Shown here in pieces: positions 1-8,416 of a stretch of 64,000 bases of DNA; position 1 is the stretch's first letter; each line of letters begins with the position of its first letter. The notes beneath the pieces are model-generated. The model was not told the origin of the DNA and did not search any database. It saw only the letters and a list, made by a program, of their open reading frames with translations. The translations under genes were made by a program, and so were the position numbers. Source of the stretch: G963720515 sp963720515 (GTDB lineage Bacteria > Actinomycetota > Thermoleophilia > Gaiellales > Gaiellaceae); assembly GCA_963720515.1 (NCBI GenBank), contig OY970397.1, forward strand, positions 1,178,001-1,242,000, in the 5' to 3' direction.

Positions 1-67
1 CGAGGACGCCGGTCAGGGCGGGCCGCTCGAGGCGGCCGATCGTCTGCGTGGTGGCTCTCGCGCTCAT
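1..67 (-). CDS. Start of a probable ABC-2 type permease (partial)
   Basis: Only the first 22 codons lie in the window; the protein begins MSARATTQT and runs off the left edge. Its ATG (67-65) overlaps the TGA of the upstream ATPase gene in an ATGA arrangement, so the two are translationally coupled. DrrA-type ATPases are normally followed by an ABC-2 membrane permease, which is why this is proposed. No hydrophobic segment is visible yet, so the product is inferred from context alone. Confidence 0.5.
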   Translation of the reverse strand, partial: MSARATTQTIGRLERPALTGVL

Positions 68-963
68 TCGATCTCCTCTCCGGTCAGGAGGACGAAGACG
101 TCCTCGAGGTTCGCGAGCCGCCGCTCGCCCTCGGGCGCGCGCCCGTCGGCGTCCTCGACCCCGAGGACCGAGACGCTGGTGCCGGTGCGTCGGGTGCGGA
201 ACCCTTCCGCGCGCGCCGCGGCCTCGACCTCCGCGAGCTTCGCCGGCGCGCCGTAGACCTCGACCGCCTGCCGGCCCGCGTGCGTCGCGACGAGCTCGGC
301 CGGCGGCCCCGCGGCCACCGCCTTCCCGTGGGACATGATCAGCACCGTGTCCGCGAGGCGCTGCGCCTCCTCGATGTAGTGCGTGGACATGAGGATCGTC
401 GTGCCCTGCGCGCGGAGCGCGTCCACGAGCGCCCAGAGCTCCTGGCGCACCTGCGGGTCGAGGCCGACGGTCGGCTCGTCGAGGAGCACGAGGCGCGGCT
501 CGTGGACGAGCGCCCGCGCGATGAGGAGCCGGCGCCGCATCCCGCCGGAGAGCTTGTCCACGCGGCTGTCGCGCCGGTCGACGAGGTTCGCCATCTCGAG
601 CGCCCGCTCGATCGCGTCGTGCCGCTCGGCGCGCCCGATCCGGTAGAGGTGCGTGAAGACGAGCAGGTTCTGCTCGACGGTCAGCGTCACGTCGAGGTTG
701 TCGAGCTGCGGCGTGACCCCGAGCTGCGCGCGCGCCTGCTTCGACTCCTCCGGCAGCTTGAAGCCGAGCACCTCGAGCTCGCCCTCGTCGGCGATCGCCT
801 GGGCGGTGAGGAGCCGCATCGTCGTCGACTTCCCGGCGCCGTTCGGCCCGAGCAGGCCGACGCACGTCCCGAAGGGCACGTCGAGGTCGAGCCCGTTGAC
901 GGCGGTGATCGGCCCGTAGCGCTTCACGACGCCGCGGAGGCGAATGGCGAGGTCCTCGCCCAT
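64..963 (-). CDS. ABC exporter ATPase, DrrA/CcmA type
   Basis: This is the ATP-hydrolysing subunit of an ABC-2 type exporter (drug, lipid or polysaccharide efflux). The 299-residue protein shows Walker A GPNGAGKST near residue 39, the ABC signature LSGGM at about 138, Walker B LVLLDEP at about 158 and a switch histidine in STHY. The extra ~80 C-terminal residues after the nucleotide-binding fold are typical of the daunorubicin-resistance ATPase family. The ATG at 963 is preceded by a TAGTTT box (975-970) with six intervening bases, suggesting a leaderless transcript. It is coupled by an ATGA overlap to the next gene, presumably the permease. The substrate cannot be told from sequence. Confidence 0.9.
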   Translation of the reverse strand: MGEDLAIRLRGVVKRYGPITAVNGLDLDVPFGTCVGLLGPNGAGKSTTMRLLTAQAIADEGELEVLGFKLPEESKQARAQLGVTPQLDNLDVTLTVEQNLLVFTHLYRIGRAERHDAIERALEMANLVDRRDSRVDKLSGGMRRRLLIARALVHEPRLVLLDEPTVGLDPQVRQELWALVDALRAQGTTILMSTHYIEEAQRLADTVLIMSHGKAVAAGPPAELVATHAGRQAVEVYGAPAKLAEVEAAARAEGFRTRRTGTSVSVLGVEDADGRAPEGERRLANLEDVFVLLTGEEIE

Positions 964-972
964 GGTTGGAAA

Positions 973-1920
973 CTACCGTTCGAGCAGCGTGCTGATGATC
1001 GCCGCGGCGAACGGCGCGAAGACCGCGGCCGCGGGGCCGAACGAGCTGCCGAGCCCCGCGTTCAGGCCGAGCACGGAGTCGAGCCTCGCGCGCTCGTCGT
1101 AGGCCGCGGCCCAGTCGGCGCCCGCTGTGGGCTCGGGAACCATCGCGTCGCGGAGCCGCGCACCGACCGCGCGAAGCCGCAGATGAGCGGGCGCGTAGAG
1201 CAGCCCGATGAGGAGCGTGAAGAAGAGCCCGTAGGCAAGGACGCGCTCGAACGCGAACACGTCGTCGAGCTCCGCCCCCGGCGACCGGTCCTTCTCCCAG
1301 GCGAGGTTCGCGTTCCGGAACCCGGCGCTCGCGAGCACCGCCGCCGCGACGACGAGGCCGAGGATGGTGACGCCACGTTCGAGGTAGGCGCGCATGCGCA
1401 GGTACCACTCGATCCCGGTCGGTGCCTCCGCGCCCATGTCGTCGCGGACGAATGCGCGGAACCCGTCGAGCCACGTCCCGGGCAGCGCTAGCGCCTCGTC
1501 GGCGGCGCGCTCGACGGCCCAGATGGAGACGGCGGCGGGCAGCGCGACGAGGAAGTAGCCGACGGCGGTCACGACGCCGAACTTGAACCCCTGGTGGTCG
1601 AGCACCGGCGTGATCCCGAACTGGCCGATGAGCGCCACGAAGCCGGCGACGACGGCGGTCAGGACGGCCCCGATCACGACGAAGCCCCAGGAGACCCAGC
1701 GCCGAAGCGTGCGGACGAGCGACCAGGCCGGGACGAGCAGGAGCGCCCAGAGCGCGGTCTGCGCGCAGATGAGCAGGAACCAGAAGAGCGTCTCGGACTG
1801 CGCCGCGAAGTCGTGCTCGTCCTTCGTCCACCCGTCCCCGATCCCGATCGTCTCGAGGACGGGCTCGAACGTGAAGAGGAGCGCGCCGACCCCGACCCCG
1901 GCCAGCGCGAGCAGCAGCAC
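973..1920 (-). CDS. Integral membrane protein of unknown function
   Basis: A 315-residue protein with about six hydrophobic segments: one at the very N-terminus, then around residues 45-65, 75-95, 115-135, 190-205, 235-250 and near the C-terminus. I do not recognise the family. The start is uncertain. The GTG at 1920 opens directly into a membrane segment, and the reading frame stays open upstream (to a TAG near 1992) but contains no ATG, GTG or TTG before this codon. It lies 9 bases upstream of the ABC ATPase gene on the same strand, so it may be co-transcribed, but the ATPase also has its own promoter-like box. Confidence 0.7.
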   Translation of the reverse strand: MLLLALAGVGVGALLFTFEPVLETIGIGDGWTKDEHDFAAQSETLFWFLLICAQTALWALLLVPAWSLVRTLRRWVSWGFVVIGAVLTAVVAGFVALIGQFGITPVLDHQGFKFGVVTAVGYFLVALPAAVSIWAVERAADEALALPGTWLDGFRAFVRDDMGAEAPTGIEWYLRMRAYLERGVTILGLVVAAAVLASAGFRNANLAWEKDRSPGAELDDVFAFERVLAYGLFFTLLIGLLYAPAHLRLRAVGARLRDAMVPEPTAGADWAAAYDERARLDSVLGLNAGLGSSFGPAAAVFAPFAAAIISTLLER

Positions 1921-2020
1921 CGCGAGGCTGAACCCGGCCCAGCGGGAAGACGTGTGCGAGGTCGGCGGCGAGTCGGCGATGCGCGGGTTCTACAAGATCG
2001 GGCGGTCTAGACTCCCGCGC

Positions 2021-2212
2021 ATGCACATCGACAAGGCCGCAATCGTTCGCCATCTGCACAAGCACGGCCGTCACGAGGACGCCATCCGCGCCGACAGCGA
2101 GATGCAAGATGAGGTGGATTCGGTGCGGGACGCGGAGCTGATGCAACAGTGGGGCATCGACCCCGAGGGCATCGACGAGATCCTCCGCGACGAGCCGCCA
2201 CGCGAGATCTGA
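2021..2212 (+). CDS. Small charged protein of unknown function
   Basis: A 63-residue, strongly charged protein beginning MHIDKAAIVRHL, with no signal peptide or membrane segment and no recognised domain. The ATG at 2021 is supported by a TAGACT box at 2008-2013 ending seven bases upstream, the leaderless spacing seen repeatedly in this window. The next gene begins 20 bases after its stop, so the two probably form a transcription unit. His and Asp/Glu residues are frequent, but no metal-binding motif is evident. Confidence 0.6.
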   Translation: MHIDKAAIVRHLHKHGRHEDAIRADSEMQDEVDSVRDAELMQQWGIDPEGIDEILRDEPPREI

Positions 2213-2232
2213 CGCCAGGTCCTCCTGCACCC

Positions 2233-3351
2233 GTGAGCGCCCCGACCCCGGCGGACGTTCGGCGCATCGCTGCGCTGGACGACCCGGTCATCCGCAACCT
2301 CGAGATCACGTGGTGCTACTCGCGCCTCGCCGCGGCGATGGCCGAACGGAGCACGGGGGCCAACTGGTGCACGTACGCGACCTGGGCCTCGCGCCAGGCC
2401 GGGCAGACGATCCGCGGCGAGGACATCCAGGACGAGCTCGAGCGCCGGCTCACGGCCGGGCGGTGGCTCCTCCATCCGCTGCGCACGCTGTGGCGACGGC
2501 TGCTGCGTCGCGGACTCTTCGACCGCTCGAAGCCGCTCGGGCGGTTCGTCACCGAGCTGCACACGCCCTTCGACGCGTTCGAGTGGGCGAGCGACGCCGT
2601 GGCGCGCGGGAACCGGAAGGTGTTCGAGGAGATCGGCCTCGAGTTCGCGCGTTACCTCGAAGCGTCGGACTTCCAAGAGTTCCTCGGCGGGCTGCGGCCC
2701 GGGGAGCCGCCCGACGGGCAGCGCTACCTCCACCAGGCGTTCGGGCGCTACGAGCTCGCCCGCCACGAGCCCGACCCGAAGGCGTGCGCCGAGCTCGTCG
2801 TCCTCGCGAACCTCGAGATTGGCATGCACGAGCAGACGCGGCTCCAGCCGGAGATCCGCGAGGCGCTCGACTCGGGGCTCACGGCGAACGAGGATCTCGG
2901 CCGGCGCGCGCTCGTCGCGCTCATCCCGGGCGCGGCGCAGTGGTGGGCGGTCGTGCGGCGTCCGCTCGCCGCGACCGTCGGCGCCGTGGCGGCCGGGGCG
3001 CAGCGAACCGCGACCCGCGTCACTCGCGAGGTGATCAGCGACCGCATGATGGTGCTGGCGCTGCCGGAGCGTGTCCTGTCGCTCGGGACGAACCTCCCGG
3101 ACGCGTATCCAGAGGAGTTGCGCGAGCCGTCGCTCGCGGATCTCACCGAGCTCCTCGCGCTGTTCGAGCCCGTCGCGCCGGCGCTGGACGACTGCGGCGC
3201 GCACGACTGGGCGGACTTTCACGAGCGGATGCACTACATCGTCCACCTGTTCCGGGTCTTCCACCTGAACGCGGACCTCGCGCGCCCGCCGTTCACGCCC
3301 GACCAGATCGCGAAGTTCGAGCGCGGCGTCGTGCCGGACGGCGAACTCTGA
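2233..3351 (+). CDS. Conserved helical protein of unknown function
   Basis: A 372-residue soluble protein starting at GTG 2233 (VSAPTPADVRRIAALDD). The same frame is open further upstream, but the extension overlaps the preceding gene and looks like Arg/Pro-rich readthrough, so this internal GTG was chosen. It is predicted mostly helical. Distinctive stretches are NLEITWCYSRLAAAMAE near the N-terminus and HERMHYIVHLFRVFH near the C-terminus. I cannot assign a family or reaction. It follows the 63-residue protein gene by 20 bases and is followed by a convergent tRNA gene. Confidence 0.7.
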   Translation: MSAPTPADVRRIAALDDPVIRNLEITWCYSRLAAAMAERSTGANWCTYATWASRQAGQTIRGEDIQDELERRLTAGRWLLHPLRTLWRRLLRRGLFDRSKPLGRFVTELHTPFDAFEWASDAVARGNRKVFEEIGLEFARYLEASDFQEFLGGLRPGEPPDGQRYLHQAFGRYELARHEPDPKACAELVVLANLEIGMHEQTRLQPEIREALDSGLTANEDLGRRALVALIPGAAQWWAVVRRPLAATVGAVAAGAQRTATRVTREVISDRMMVLALPERVLSLGTNLPDAYPEELREPSLADLTELLALFEPVAPALDDCGAHDWADFHERMHYIVHLFRVFHLNADLARPPFTPDQIAKFERGVVPDGEL

Positions 3352-3410
3352 ACGGGCACGGTAAGGAACTAAGCAGGAGCTCGCAGCCGAACGCCCGCAG
3401 CGGGCGGCGA

Positions 3411-3483
3411 TGGAGCGTACCGGGATCGAACCGGTGACCTCCGGCTTGCAAAGCCGGCGCTCTCCCAGCTGAGCTAACGCCCC
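3411..3483 (-). tRNA. tRNA-Ala (anticodon TGC)
   Basis: A complete 73-base cloverleaf reads on the minus strand. The acceptor arms GGGGCGT and ACGCTCC pair with one G-U, the D arm is GCTC...GAGC, the anticodon stem CCGGC/GCCGG holds the loop TTTGCAA (anticodon TGC), and the T arm is ACCGG/CCGGT with loop TTCGATC. The discriminator base is A. The 3' CCA is not encoded. Confidence 0.97.
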
Positions 3484-3496
3484 GCGCGTTCGAAGG

Positions 3497-3895
3497 TTAG
3501 CGGCGCGGCAACGCGACTTCGCGGATCGGGACGCCGAGCCGCTTGCGCGCCCGCTTGCCCGCGTCTTCCTCGAGCCATCGCGCCTGCTCGCCCTGCGGCG
3601 TCGCGACGACGATCTCGTCCGCGGCGAACTCACGGAGGGCGTCCTCAAGCGCCTGGACCGGATCCGTGTCGCCCACCTCGGCGTCCGCGTCGACCTCGTC
3701 CACGGTGCGCGAGGCGACCTCGGCGGCCTCGCGGCGGGCGTCGTCCTCGGCGTTCGTCAGCCAGTCGAGCCTGGAGATGTCGGACGCCGGCGCAACAACG
3801 CGGATCTCTGCGTCCTCCGCCCCTCCGACGGCCTCTCGCAGCGCCTCGTCCGAGACCGGAACCGTCGCGAGCACTAGTAGTCGCTTTCCAGGCAT
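3497..3895 (-). CDS. UspA-like nucleotide-binding-fold protein
   Basis: A 132-residue protein beginning MPGKRLLVLATVPVSDE. The opening beta strand, the mid-protein acidic helix and the C-terminal segment DEIVVATPQGEQARWLEEDAGKRARKRLGVPI resemble the universal stress protein fold, in which the last loop binds phosphate. The classical GxxGxxxxG(S/T) motif is not clear, so ATP binding is uncertain. The frame extends upstream to 4006, but that would overlap the start of the divergent protease gene; the ATG at 3895 gives a protein of normal family length. Confidence 0.65.
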   Translation of the reverse strand: MPGKRLLVLATVPVSDEALREAVGGAEDAEIRVVAPASDISRLDWLTNAEDDARREAAEVASRTVDEVDADAEVGDTDPVQALEDALREFAADEIVVATPQGEQARWLEEDAGKRARKRLGVPIREVALPRR

Positions 3896-3986
3896 TTCGT
3901 GTCCATCGGTACCTGCCGGGAAGGACTGCGAAACGCTCACCCGAACGGGGTTCATGCAACCTGCGGCCAAAGCCGAAACGAGGATC

Positions 3987-4796
3987 ATGCGCCCACTTGC
4001 GATCACAGCTGCCGCCGTCGTCGCGCTCGCGTGCGCCGGCCCCGCTCTCGCGGCAATGCCGAAGAGCGGCTATCTCATCTTCAAGGAGGTCCGCTCCGGG
4101 TCCCTGACCGAGGTCAGGGCGAAGGGCACGGGCAAGCTCGTCTTCAGCGGGACCTCCCTCCACGGAAAGTCCAAGAAGTCCTCCAACGAGGCGTGCCTGG
4201 ACGACACCTACGTGCTGCTCGGGACGCAGTGGACGAAGTTCGAGCCCTACTTCGTCAACCCGGCGTCCGTCCCCGGATACCTGAACGACAGGAAGGTCAC
4301 CGAGGAGCTCAAGCAGTCGGCCAGGGCCTGGGACGGCAACTTCCGGACGGACTGCAAGAAGCCCAAGGGGAAGTCGGACTACGAGGTGGACTACGGCGGC
4401 AAGACCGGCCGCCACGCGACGCTCGTCACCGAACTCGTGAGCGACGGGGTGAACACGATCTCCTTCGATTCGCTCGCCGGGACGATCTGCGACGGCGCGA
4501 CCGCCTGCACCGTGATCGACTACGACGAGAAGGGGATCAACGAGGCCGACATGTCCTTCGAGCGCGACCTCACCCGCTACGGATTCCAGGACTTCTACAC
4601 GACCGACGACACGACCTGGTTCAACGAGGTCGGCGGCCGCTGGGCTATCTCGGACGTCGGCACGCACGAGTTCGGGCACTTCGCCGGGCTCGACCACACC
4701 TGGGAGTCGCCGGCGCTGACGATGTACCCGTTCATCCACGACGGGGACGACTCGCTCGGGCTCGGTGACATGCTCGGGCTCCTCGCCATCTACTAG
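3987..4796 (+). CDS. Secreted matrixin-like zinc metalloprotease
   Basis: A 269-residue exported protein. The start MRPLAITAAAVVALACAGPALA is a signal peptide with an AxA cleavage site, following an AGGA ribosome site four bases upstream. The catalytic motif HEFGHFAGLDH (HExxHxxGxxH) lies in the C-terminal third and is followed by LTMYP, the Met-turn of metzincins. Two Cys pairs in the mature region may form disulfides. The family hydrolyses peptide bonds with a zinc ion bound by the three histidines. The chain ends soon after the Met-turn, as in minimal bacterial matrixins. The substrate is unknown. Confidence 0.85.
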   Translation: MRPLAITAAAVVALACAGPALAAMPKSGYLIFKEVRSGSLTEVRAKGTGKLVFSGTSLHGKSKKSSNEACLDDTYVLLGTQWTKFEPYFVNPASVPGYLNDRKVTEELKQSARAWDGNFRTDCKKPKGKSDYEVDYGGKTGRHATLVTELVSDGVNTISFDSLAGTICDGATACTVIDYDEKGINEADMSFERDLTRYGFQDFYTTDDTTWFNEVGGRWAISDVGTHEFGHFAGLDHTWESPALTMYPFIHDGDDSLGLGDMLGLLAIY

Positions 4797-4823
4797 GCAA
4801 GAAGCTCCGACCTACTCGGAGAG

Positions 4824-4848
4824 ACGGGCGCCGGACTCCGGCGCCCGT
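4824..4848. terminator. Bidirectional terminator hairpin
   Basis: A perfect 11-bp stem (arms ACGGGCGCCGG and CCGGCGCCCGT) closes a three-base loop between two convergent genes that stop at 4796 and 4858. It is followed on the plus strand by CCTACTTAACT, without a strong T run. Confidence 0.75.
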
Positions 4849-4857
4849 CCTACTTAA

Positions 4858-5157
4858 CTAGTCGCCCCAGTCGAAATCGCGCGAGCGACCCCAGAAGCTG
4901 TCCTCTTGCGCCTCGTCCTCGGCCGGCTCGCCCACCGTGGGCCACGCCAGGACCGTCTCGGCACTCAGATCGGGCTCGGCGCCGTCGAGGGTGTCCTCGA
5001 TGCGGGCCTGCTCCTCGGTCTTGAAAAGGGGATGATTCTGAAACGGGTCGTCGACTCGATACCGACTGAGCGGCATGTCCGTGTCGAGGCCAGCATTTCG
5101 GCGTTTGAGCTCGAGGTGGTCCTCGATCACTCGGGCGAACGTGGTGTCCACTTTCAT
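4858..5157 (-). CDS. Small acidic protein of unknown function
   Basis: About 99 residues, rich in Asp and Glu, starting MKVDTTFARVIEDHLELKRR and ending SRDFDWGD. No domain recognised. The frame extends to a TTG at 5181, but a GGAGG directly abuts the ATG at 5157 and lies six bases before a GTG at 5151, so the true start may be either of these. Short actinobacterial proteins with this helical N-terminus followed by an acidic tail exist, but I know no function for them. Confidence 0.55.
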   Translation of the reverse strand: MKVDTTFARVIEDHLELKRRNAGLDTDMPLSRYRVDDPFQNHPLFKTEEQARIEDTLDGAEPDLSAETVLAWPTVGEPAEDEAQEDSFWGRSRDFDWGD

Positions 5158-5245
5158 CCTCCGTGGTCGGGGTAGCGCCAACCGAAGCTGGGCAGTTTAG
5201 ACAACTTCCGGCAACGGCGCGACCGCGAACCTGGTTTCCAACAGG

Positions 5246-7078
5246 CTAGGCGCGCGCCCGGACGCTGTGGTCGGCACCCGCACGGTCGGCGATGACGACG
5301 CGGTTCTTGCCCGCCGCCTTGGCCGCGTAGAGCGCGTCGTCGGCGGCCGCGAAGAGCTTCTCCTGCGTCGGCTCCTCGGGGTAGGCGGAGATCCCGAAGC
5401 TGGCCGTGACGGTGACGACCGCGCCCGGGAACGTCTCGACCCGCCGGGACGCCATGTCGGCGCGGATCCGCTCGGCCACGAGCGCGGCGCCGTCGAGATC
5501 CGTGCCCGGAAGCAGGATCGCGAACTCCTCGCCGCCGTAGCGGGCCGCGGTGTCCACGTCGCGGACGGCCTCGCGGAGCACCGCCGCGAACGCCCGCAGG
5601 ACGTCATCTCCGGCCAGGTGGCCGTGGCGGTCGTTGACCTGCTTGAAGCTGTCGAGGTCGGCGAGGATCACCGACAGCGGGCCGCCGAAGCGCTCCACGC
5701 GGACGAGCTCCTCGGCGAGCTTGTCCTCGAACTGGCGCCGGTTCGGCAGCTCGGTGAGCCCGTCGGTGACGGCCTCGAGCTCGAGGCGCTGGTGCTGGTT
5801 CGCGTGCTCGAGCGCCGTGCGCGCCTGGGCGGCGAGCCAGTACGCAAGCTCGCGGGACTCGTCCGAGAAGTCGCGGCCCGACGGCGTGAGGTACAGCACG
5901 CTCTCGGTCTCGCTCTCCCCGTCGCCGAGCGGGACCGCGAGCGGCTCGGCGCCCGAGTCGGGGTCGCCCGCGCGCGCGATCTCCTCGCCGTTCACGACGA
6001 TGCGCCCGCCGGCCGCGCCGGTCGCCTCGACCATGCTCTCGACGATGAACGGGACGAGGAAGTACGGGTTCGTGGTCGCGGCGAGCGCCTCGCCGAAGCG
6101 CGCGATCGCGTCGCGCGTCCGGCCGCGCTCCCAGGCGAGCTCCTCGAGGCGCGACTCGAGCTGCTCGGCCATGTCGTTGAACGCCCGCCCGAGGTTCGAG
6201 AACTCGTCGCGGCCGCGCACGGGAACGCGCGAACCGAAGTTGCCGCGCGCGATGCCGCCGGCGGCGTCGCCGAGATCCTTGAGCGAGCGGACGATGTTCC
6301 GGCCGAGGATGTATGCCAGGCCGCCAGCGACCATGAGGGCGATGAGCGCGAGAACGAGCATGCGGCGCTGGAGGCCGGCGGCCTCGGCGCGGATGTTCGA
6401 CTTCGGCGTGAGGACGACGACCACCGCGTCGGGCGTGCCGTAGGAGAGCTTGGCGGCGAGGGCGCGGTAGTTCGTGCCGTCGACCTTCACGTCGGCGGCG
6501 CCGGAGAACGGCAGGCTGGCCCCTGCGAGGCCGGGCGGCGCGACGACGATCTTGCCGTCCACGATGAGGGCGAGCTGGTCGTCGGACGAGAAGCCGGGCT
6601 GCGCACGGAGGCGCGCGGCGAGCTCGTCGTCGAGCGGGACCGAGACCACGACGCTGCCGAGCGTCCGGTTCGTCTGGTCGACGACGTCAACACTCCGGCG
6701 CACGCCGAGGTCGGGCGGGAGCGAGCCGGCGACGAGCTGGCCGTCGCGGTAGAAGGCGGCGTCCGGCACCTCGCGGTAGAGGCGCGCGAGCTGCGCCTTG
6801 TTCGCCTCGCCGAGCGCGGCCTGGAATCCCGTCGCGCGCGCGAGATTGGCCGCGGTCTCGTTCGCCTGCTCGGTCTGGTTCTGGAAGTCGGCGGCCGCGA
6901 CGCGGAGCGCCCCGTTCAGCCGGGCGTCGGCGCGGCCGAGCTCGCTTCGCGTGGCGATCTCGGAGAACGCCCAAACGGCCCCCAGAAGTGGGAGCAGTGC
7001 CAGGAGCAGGAAGTACGCCGCGAGGCGGAACTTGAAGCTCCCGACGTTCCGTTCTAGCCAGGTCGCCACAGGTCTCAT
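5246..7078 (-). CDS. Membrane-bound diguanylate cyclase with HAMP domain
   Basis: A 610-residue enzyme that would make cyclic di-GMP from two GTP. Order of parts: a membrane segment at about 18-40, an extracellular cache-like sensor (~45-240), a second membrane segment (~243-262), HAMP (~263-315), a GAF-like region (~320-430) and a C-terminal GGDEF domain. The active site reads RYGGEEF. An RxxD product-inhibition site (RDVD) sits five residues before it, so feedback control is expected. The GTG/ATG-rich start is preceded by GGAAGGG. The leader carries two alternative G/C hairpins (7110-7131). It stands alone, without an EAL or PilZ partner nearby. Confidence 0.93.
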   Translation of the reverse strand: MRPVATWLERNVGSFKFRLAAYFLLLALLPLLGAVWAFSEIATRSELGRADARLNGALRVAAADFQNQTEQANETAANLARATGFQAALGEANKAQLARLYREVPDAAFYRDGQLVAGSLPPDLGVRRSVDVVDQTNRTLGSVVVSVPLDDELAARLRAQPGFSSDDQLALIVDGKIVVAPPGLAGASLPFSGAADVKVDGTNYRALAAKLSYGTPDAVVVVLTPKSNIRAEAAGLQRRMLVLALIALMVAGGLAYILGRNIVRSLKDLGDAAGGIARGNFGSRVPVRGRDEFSNLGRAFNDMAEQLESRLEELAWERGRTRDAIARFGEALAATTNPYFLVPFIVESMVEATGAAGGRIVVNGEEIARAGDPDSGAEPLAVPLGDGESETESVLYLTPSGRDFSDESRELAYWLAAQARTALEHANQHQRLELEAVTDGLTELPNRRQFEDKLAEELVRVERFGGPLSVILADLDSFKQVNDRHGHLAGDDVLRAFAAVLREAVRDVDTAARYGGEEFAILLPGTDLDGAALVAERIRADMASRRVETFPGAVVTVTASFGISAYPEEPTQEKLFAAADDALYAAKAAGKNRVVIADRAGADHSVRARA

Positions 7079-7109
7079 AACCCTTCCGTTCTATCGGCCG
7101 CTCGCCAAC

Positions 7110-7131
7110 CCCCCTTTAGGGGGATACCCCC
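7110..7131 (-). promoter_or_regulatory. Two mutually exclusive G/C hairpins in the cyclase leader
   Basis: On the transcribed minus strand the leader reads G-tract, TAT, C-tract, TAAA, G-tract. The central five C residues can pair with either flanking five-G tract, so only one hairpin can form at a time. The segment ends about 31 bases before the diguanylate cyclase ATG. A switching role is inference only. Confidence 0.4.
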
Positions 7132-7158
7132 GCTCTTAGCGATCTTTTACCCAACGGA

Positions 7159-7425
7159 TCAGAAGATTGGGCGTTCGAGGGCGACCGCGAGAATCATTCC
7201 GGCCAGCCAGCAGAGGGTCGTGAAGACGAGCGCGCCGGCCGCAAGACGGCGCTGGCCGGTGGCCATGGCGCAGGCGATCAGGGCGAGGAGAATCGCCGCG
7301 GGGCCGACGCGGCCCGGGTACCGAACGATCGAGAGCACCCCCCCGAGAATCGCAAACGCAGCGAGGTATCCGGCCACCGAATCCGCGGTCGAGCCCCCCC
7401 GCGAGACGTCGCGGTCCGTCTCCAT
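7159..7425 (-). CDS. Small membrane protein
   Basis: An 88-residue protein with three hydrophobic segments (about residues 18-35, 42-58 and 64-84) after a short charged N-terminus METDRDVSRGG. No family recognised. Its ATG overlaps the stop of the upstream 76-residue gene (TGATG), so translation is coupled. Confidence 0.6.
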   Translation of the reverse strand: METDRDVSRGGSTADSVAGYLAAFAILGGVLSIVRYPGRVGPAAILLALIACAMATGQRRLAAGALVFTTLCWLAGMILAVALERPIF

Positions 7426-7655
7426 CAGTGGTGCGCCCTCGCCCGAAGCGGGACGGGGCGCCGGTCGGGCCGGCCGTGCGGGCCGTTCCCGCTACGCCGC
7501 CGCGGGCGCCAGGGCGATCCGCCGTCGGCGCCGAAGGAGCCGTCCGCCGCGTCACCCGGCTGGGGCGGATCCTTGACCGCCCACCAGAGGATGTAGGCGA
7601 GGTACAGGATCGGCAGCTTCAGGACGACCATGAACCAGACGAAGAGCCAGACCAC
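7425..7655 (-). CDS. Small membrane protein with Arg-rich tail
   Basis: A 76-residue protein beginning VWLFVWFMVVLKLPILYLAYILWW, a single membrane helix that starts at the first residue, followed by a Gly/Pro/Arg-rich hydrophilic tail. The GTG at 7655 is preceded by TACACT (7667-7662) with six bases between, so leaderless translation is likely. Function unknown; coupled to the next small membrane protein gene. Confidence 0.6.
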   Translation of the reverse strand: MVWLFVWFMVVLKLPILYLAYILWWAVKDPPQPGDAADGSFGADGGSPWRPRRRSGNGPHGRPDRRPVPLRARAHH

Positions 7656-7679
7656 GCGGCGAGTGTAGCGCCGTCGGCG

Positions 7680-8372
7680 CTATTTCGGAGGTCGCAGGAC
7701 TGCGAACTGGTCGGTGACCTCGATGGTCGGCTCGCGGAAGCGGAACACCGCTGCGGGGCGTCCCCCGGCCCGGCCCGGAGGGCGCTGCTCCCCGGTCGGC
7801 TCGAGCAGGCGGCGGCGCAGGAGCACCCGCTGAAGGTTGGTCGCCGAAACGTCGTGGCCGAGGGCGGCGCGGTAGAGCGTACGGAGCTCGGAGATCGTGA
7901 ATGTCGGCGGCGCGAGGGCAAATCCGATGTTCGTGTACGAGAGCTTCGCGCGGAGCCGCTCGCGCCCGGCGAGGGCGATCGCGCCGTGGTCGAACGCAAG
8001 CGGCGGGAGGTCGTCGACGGGATGCCAGGCCGTGTCGTCGGGCACCGCAGGGTCGACGCCGGCCGGGACGAGCCCGAGGTAGGCGGTCGCGATCACCCAG
8101 TCGTCCGGGTGGCGGTCCGGGTCGCTGCGGGTCTCGAGCTGCTCGAGATGGGAGAGCTCCTGGACGTCCACCTTGTCGGCGAGGTGGCGGCGGATCGAGT
8201 CCTCGAGCGTCTCGCCGGCGAGGAGGTAGCCGCCGGGCAGGGACCAGGCGTCGCGGTAGGGCTCCTGGGCCCGCTGCCAGAGCAGCACCTCGAGCCGGTC
8301 GCCCCGCACCTGGAGCACGACCGCGAGCGCCTCGTGGCTGGCTGCACGCCGCTCTTTGCTAGACTTGCTCAT
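7680..8372 (-). CDS. NrtR-like transcriptional regulator (degenerate Nudix plus winged helix)
   Basis: A 230-residue protein with an N-terminal Nudix fold (about 12-140) and a C-terminal winged-helix domain, the architecture of NrtR regulators of NAD metabolism. The Nudix box keeps Gx5E (G48, E54) and R62, but the three glutamates that follow in active hydrolases are His63, Asp66 and Lys67. It is therefore probably a ligand-binding regulator rather than an enzyme. It is divergent from a nicotinamidase-like gene, and the 44-base gap holds an imperfect dyad. Known family members repress NAD salvage genes and release DNA on binding ADP-ribose; applying that here is inference. Confidence 0.8.
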   Translation of the reverse strand: MSKSSKERRAASHEALAVVLQVRGDRLEVLLWQRAQEPYRDAWSLPGGYLLAGETLEDSIRRHLADKVDVQELSHLEQLETRSDPDRHPDDWVIATAYLGLVPAGVDPAVPDDTAWHPVDDLPPLAFDHGAIALAGRERLRAKLSYTNIGFALAPPTFTISELRTLYRAALGHDVSATNLQRVLLRRRLLEPTGEQRPPGRAGGRPAAVFRFREPTIEVTDQFAVLRPPK

Positions 8373-8375
8373 GAG

Positions 8376-8396
8376 TTTTCGCTTAGTAGTCGCAAA
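8376..8396. promoter_or_regulatory. Candidate operator between the NrtR-like and nicotinamidase genes
   Basis: An imperfect inverted repeat with arms TTTTCGCTTAGT and TTTGCGACTACT (read inward from each side) spans the centre of the divergent intergenic region. It is well placed for autoregulation and control of the nicotinamidase-transporter operon. Confidence 0.5.
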
Positions 8397-8416
8397 CCTG
8401 ATCGGAGGATAGCGGA

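Noticed and set aside
2071..3648. A 525-codon minus-strand open frame
   Set aside because: It runs straight through the tRNA-Ala gene and opposite a conserved plus-strand gene.
7133..7139. A CTCTTAG unit before the diguanylate cyclase gene
   Set aside because: It is a single copy with no second unit at 11-base spacing, so I do not assign it to the MprA-like motif.
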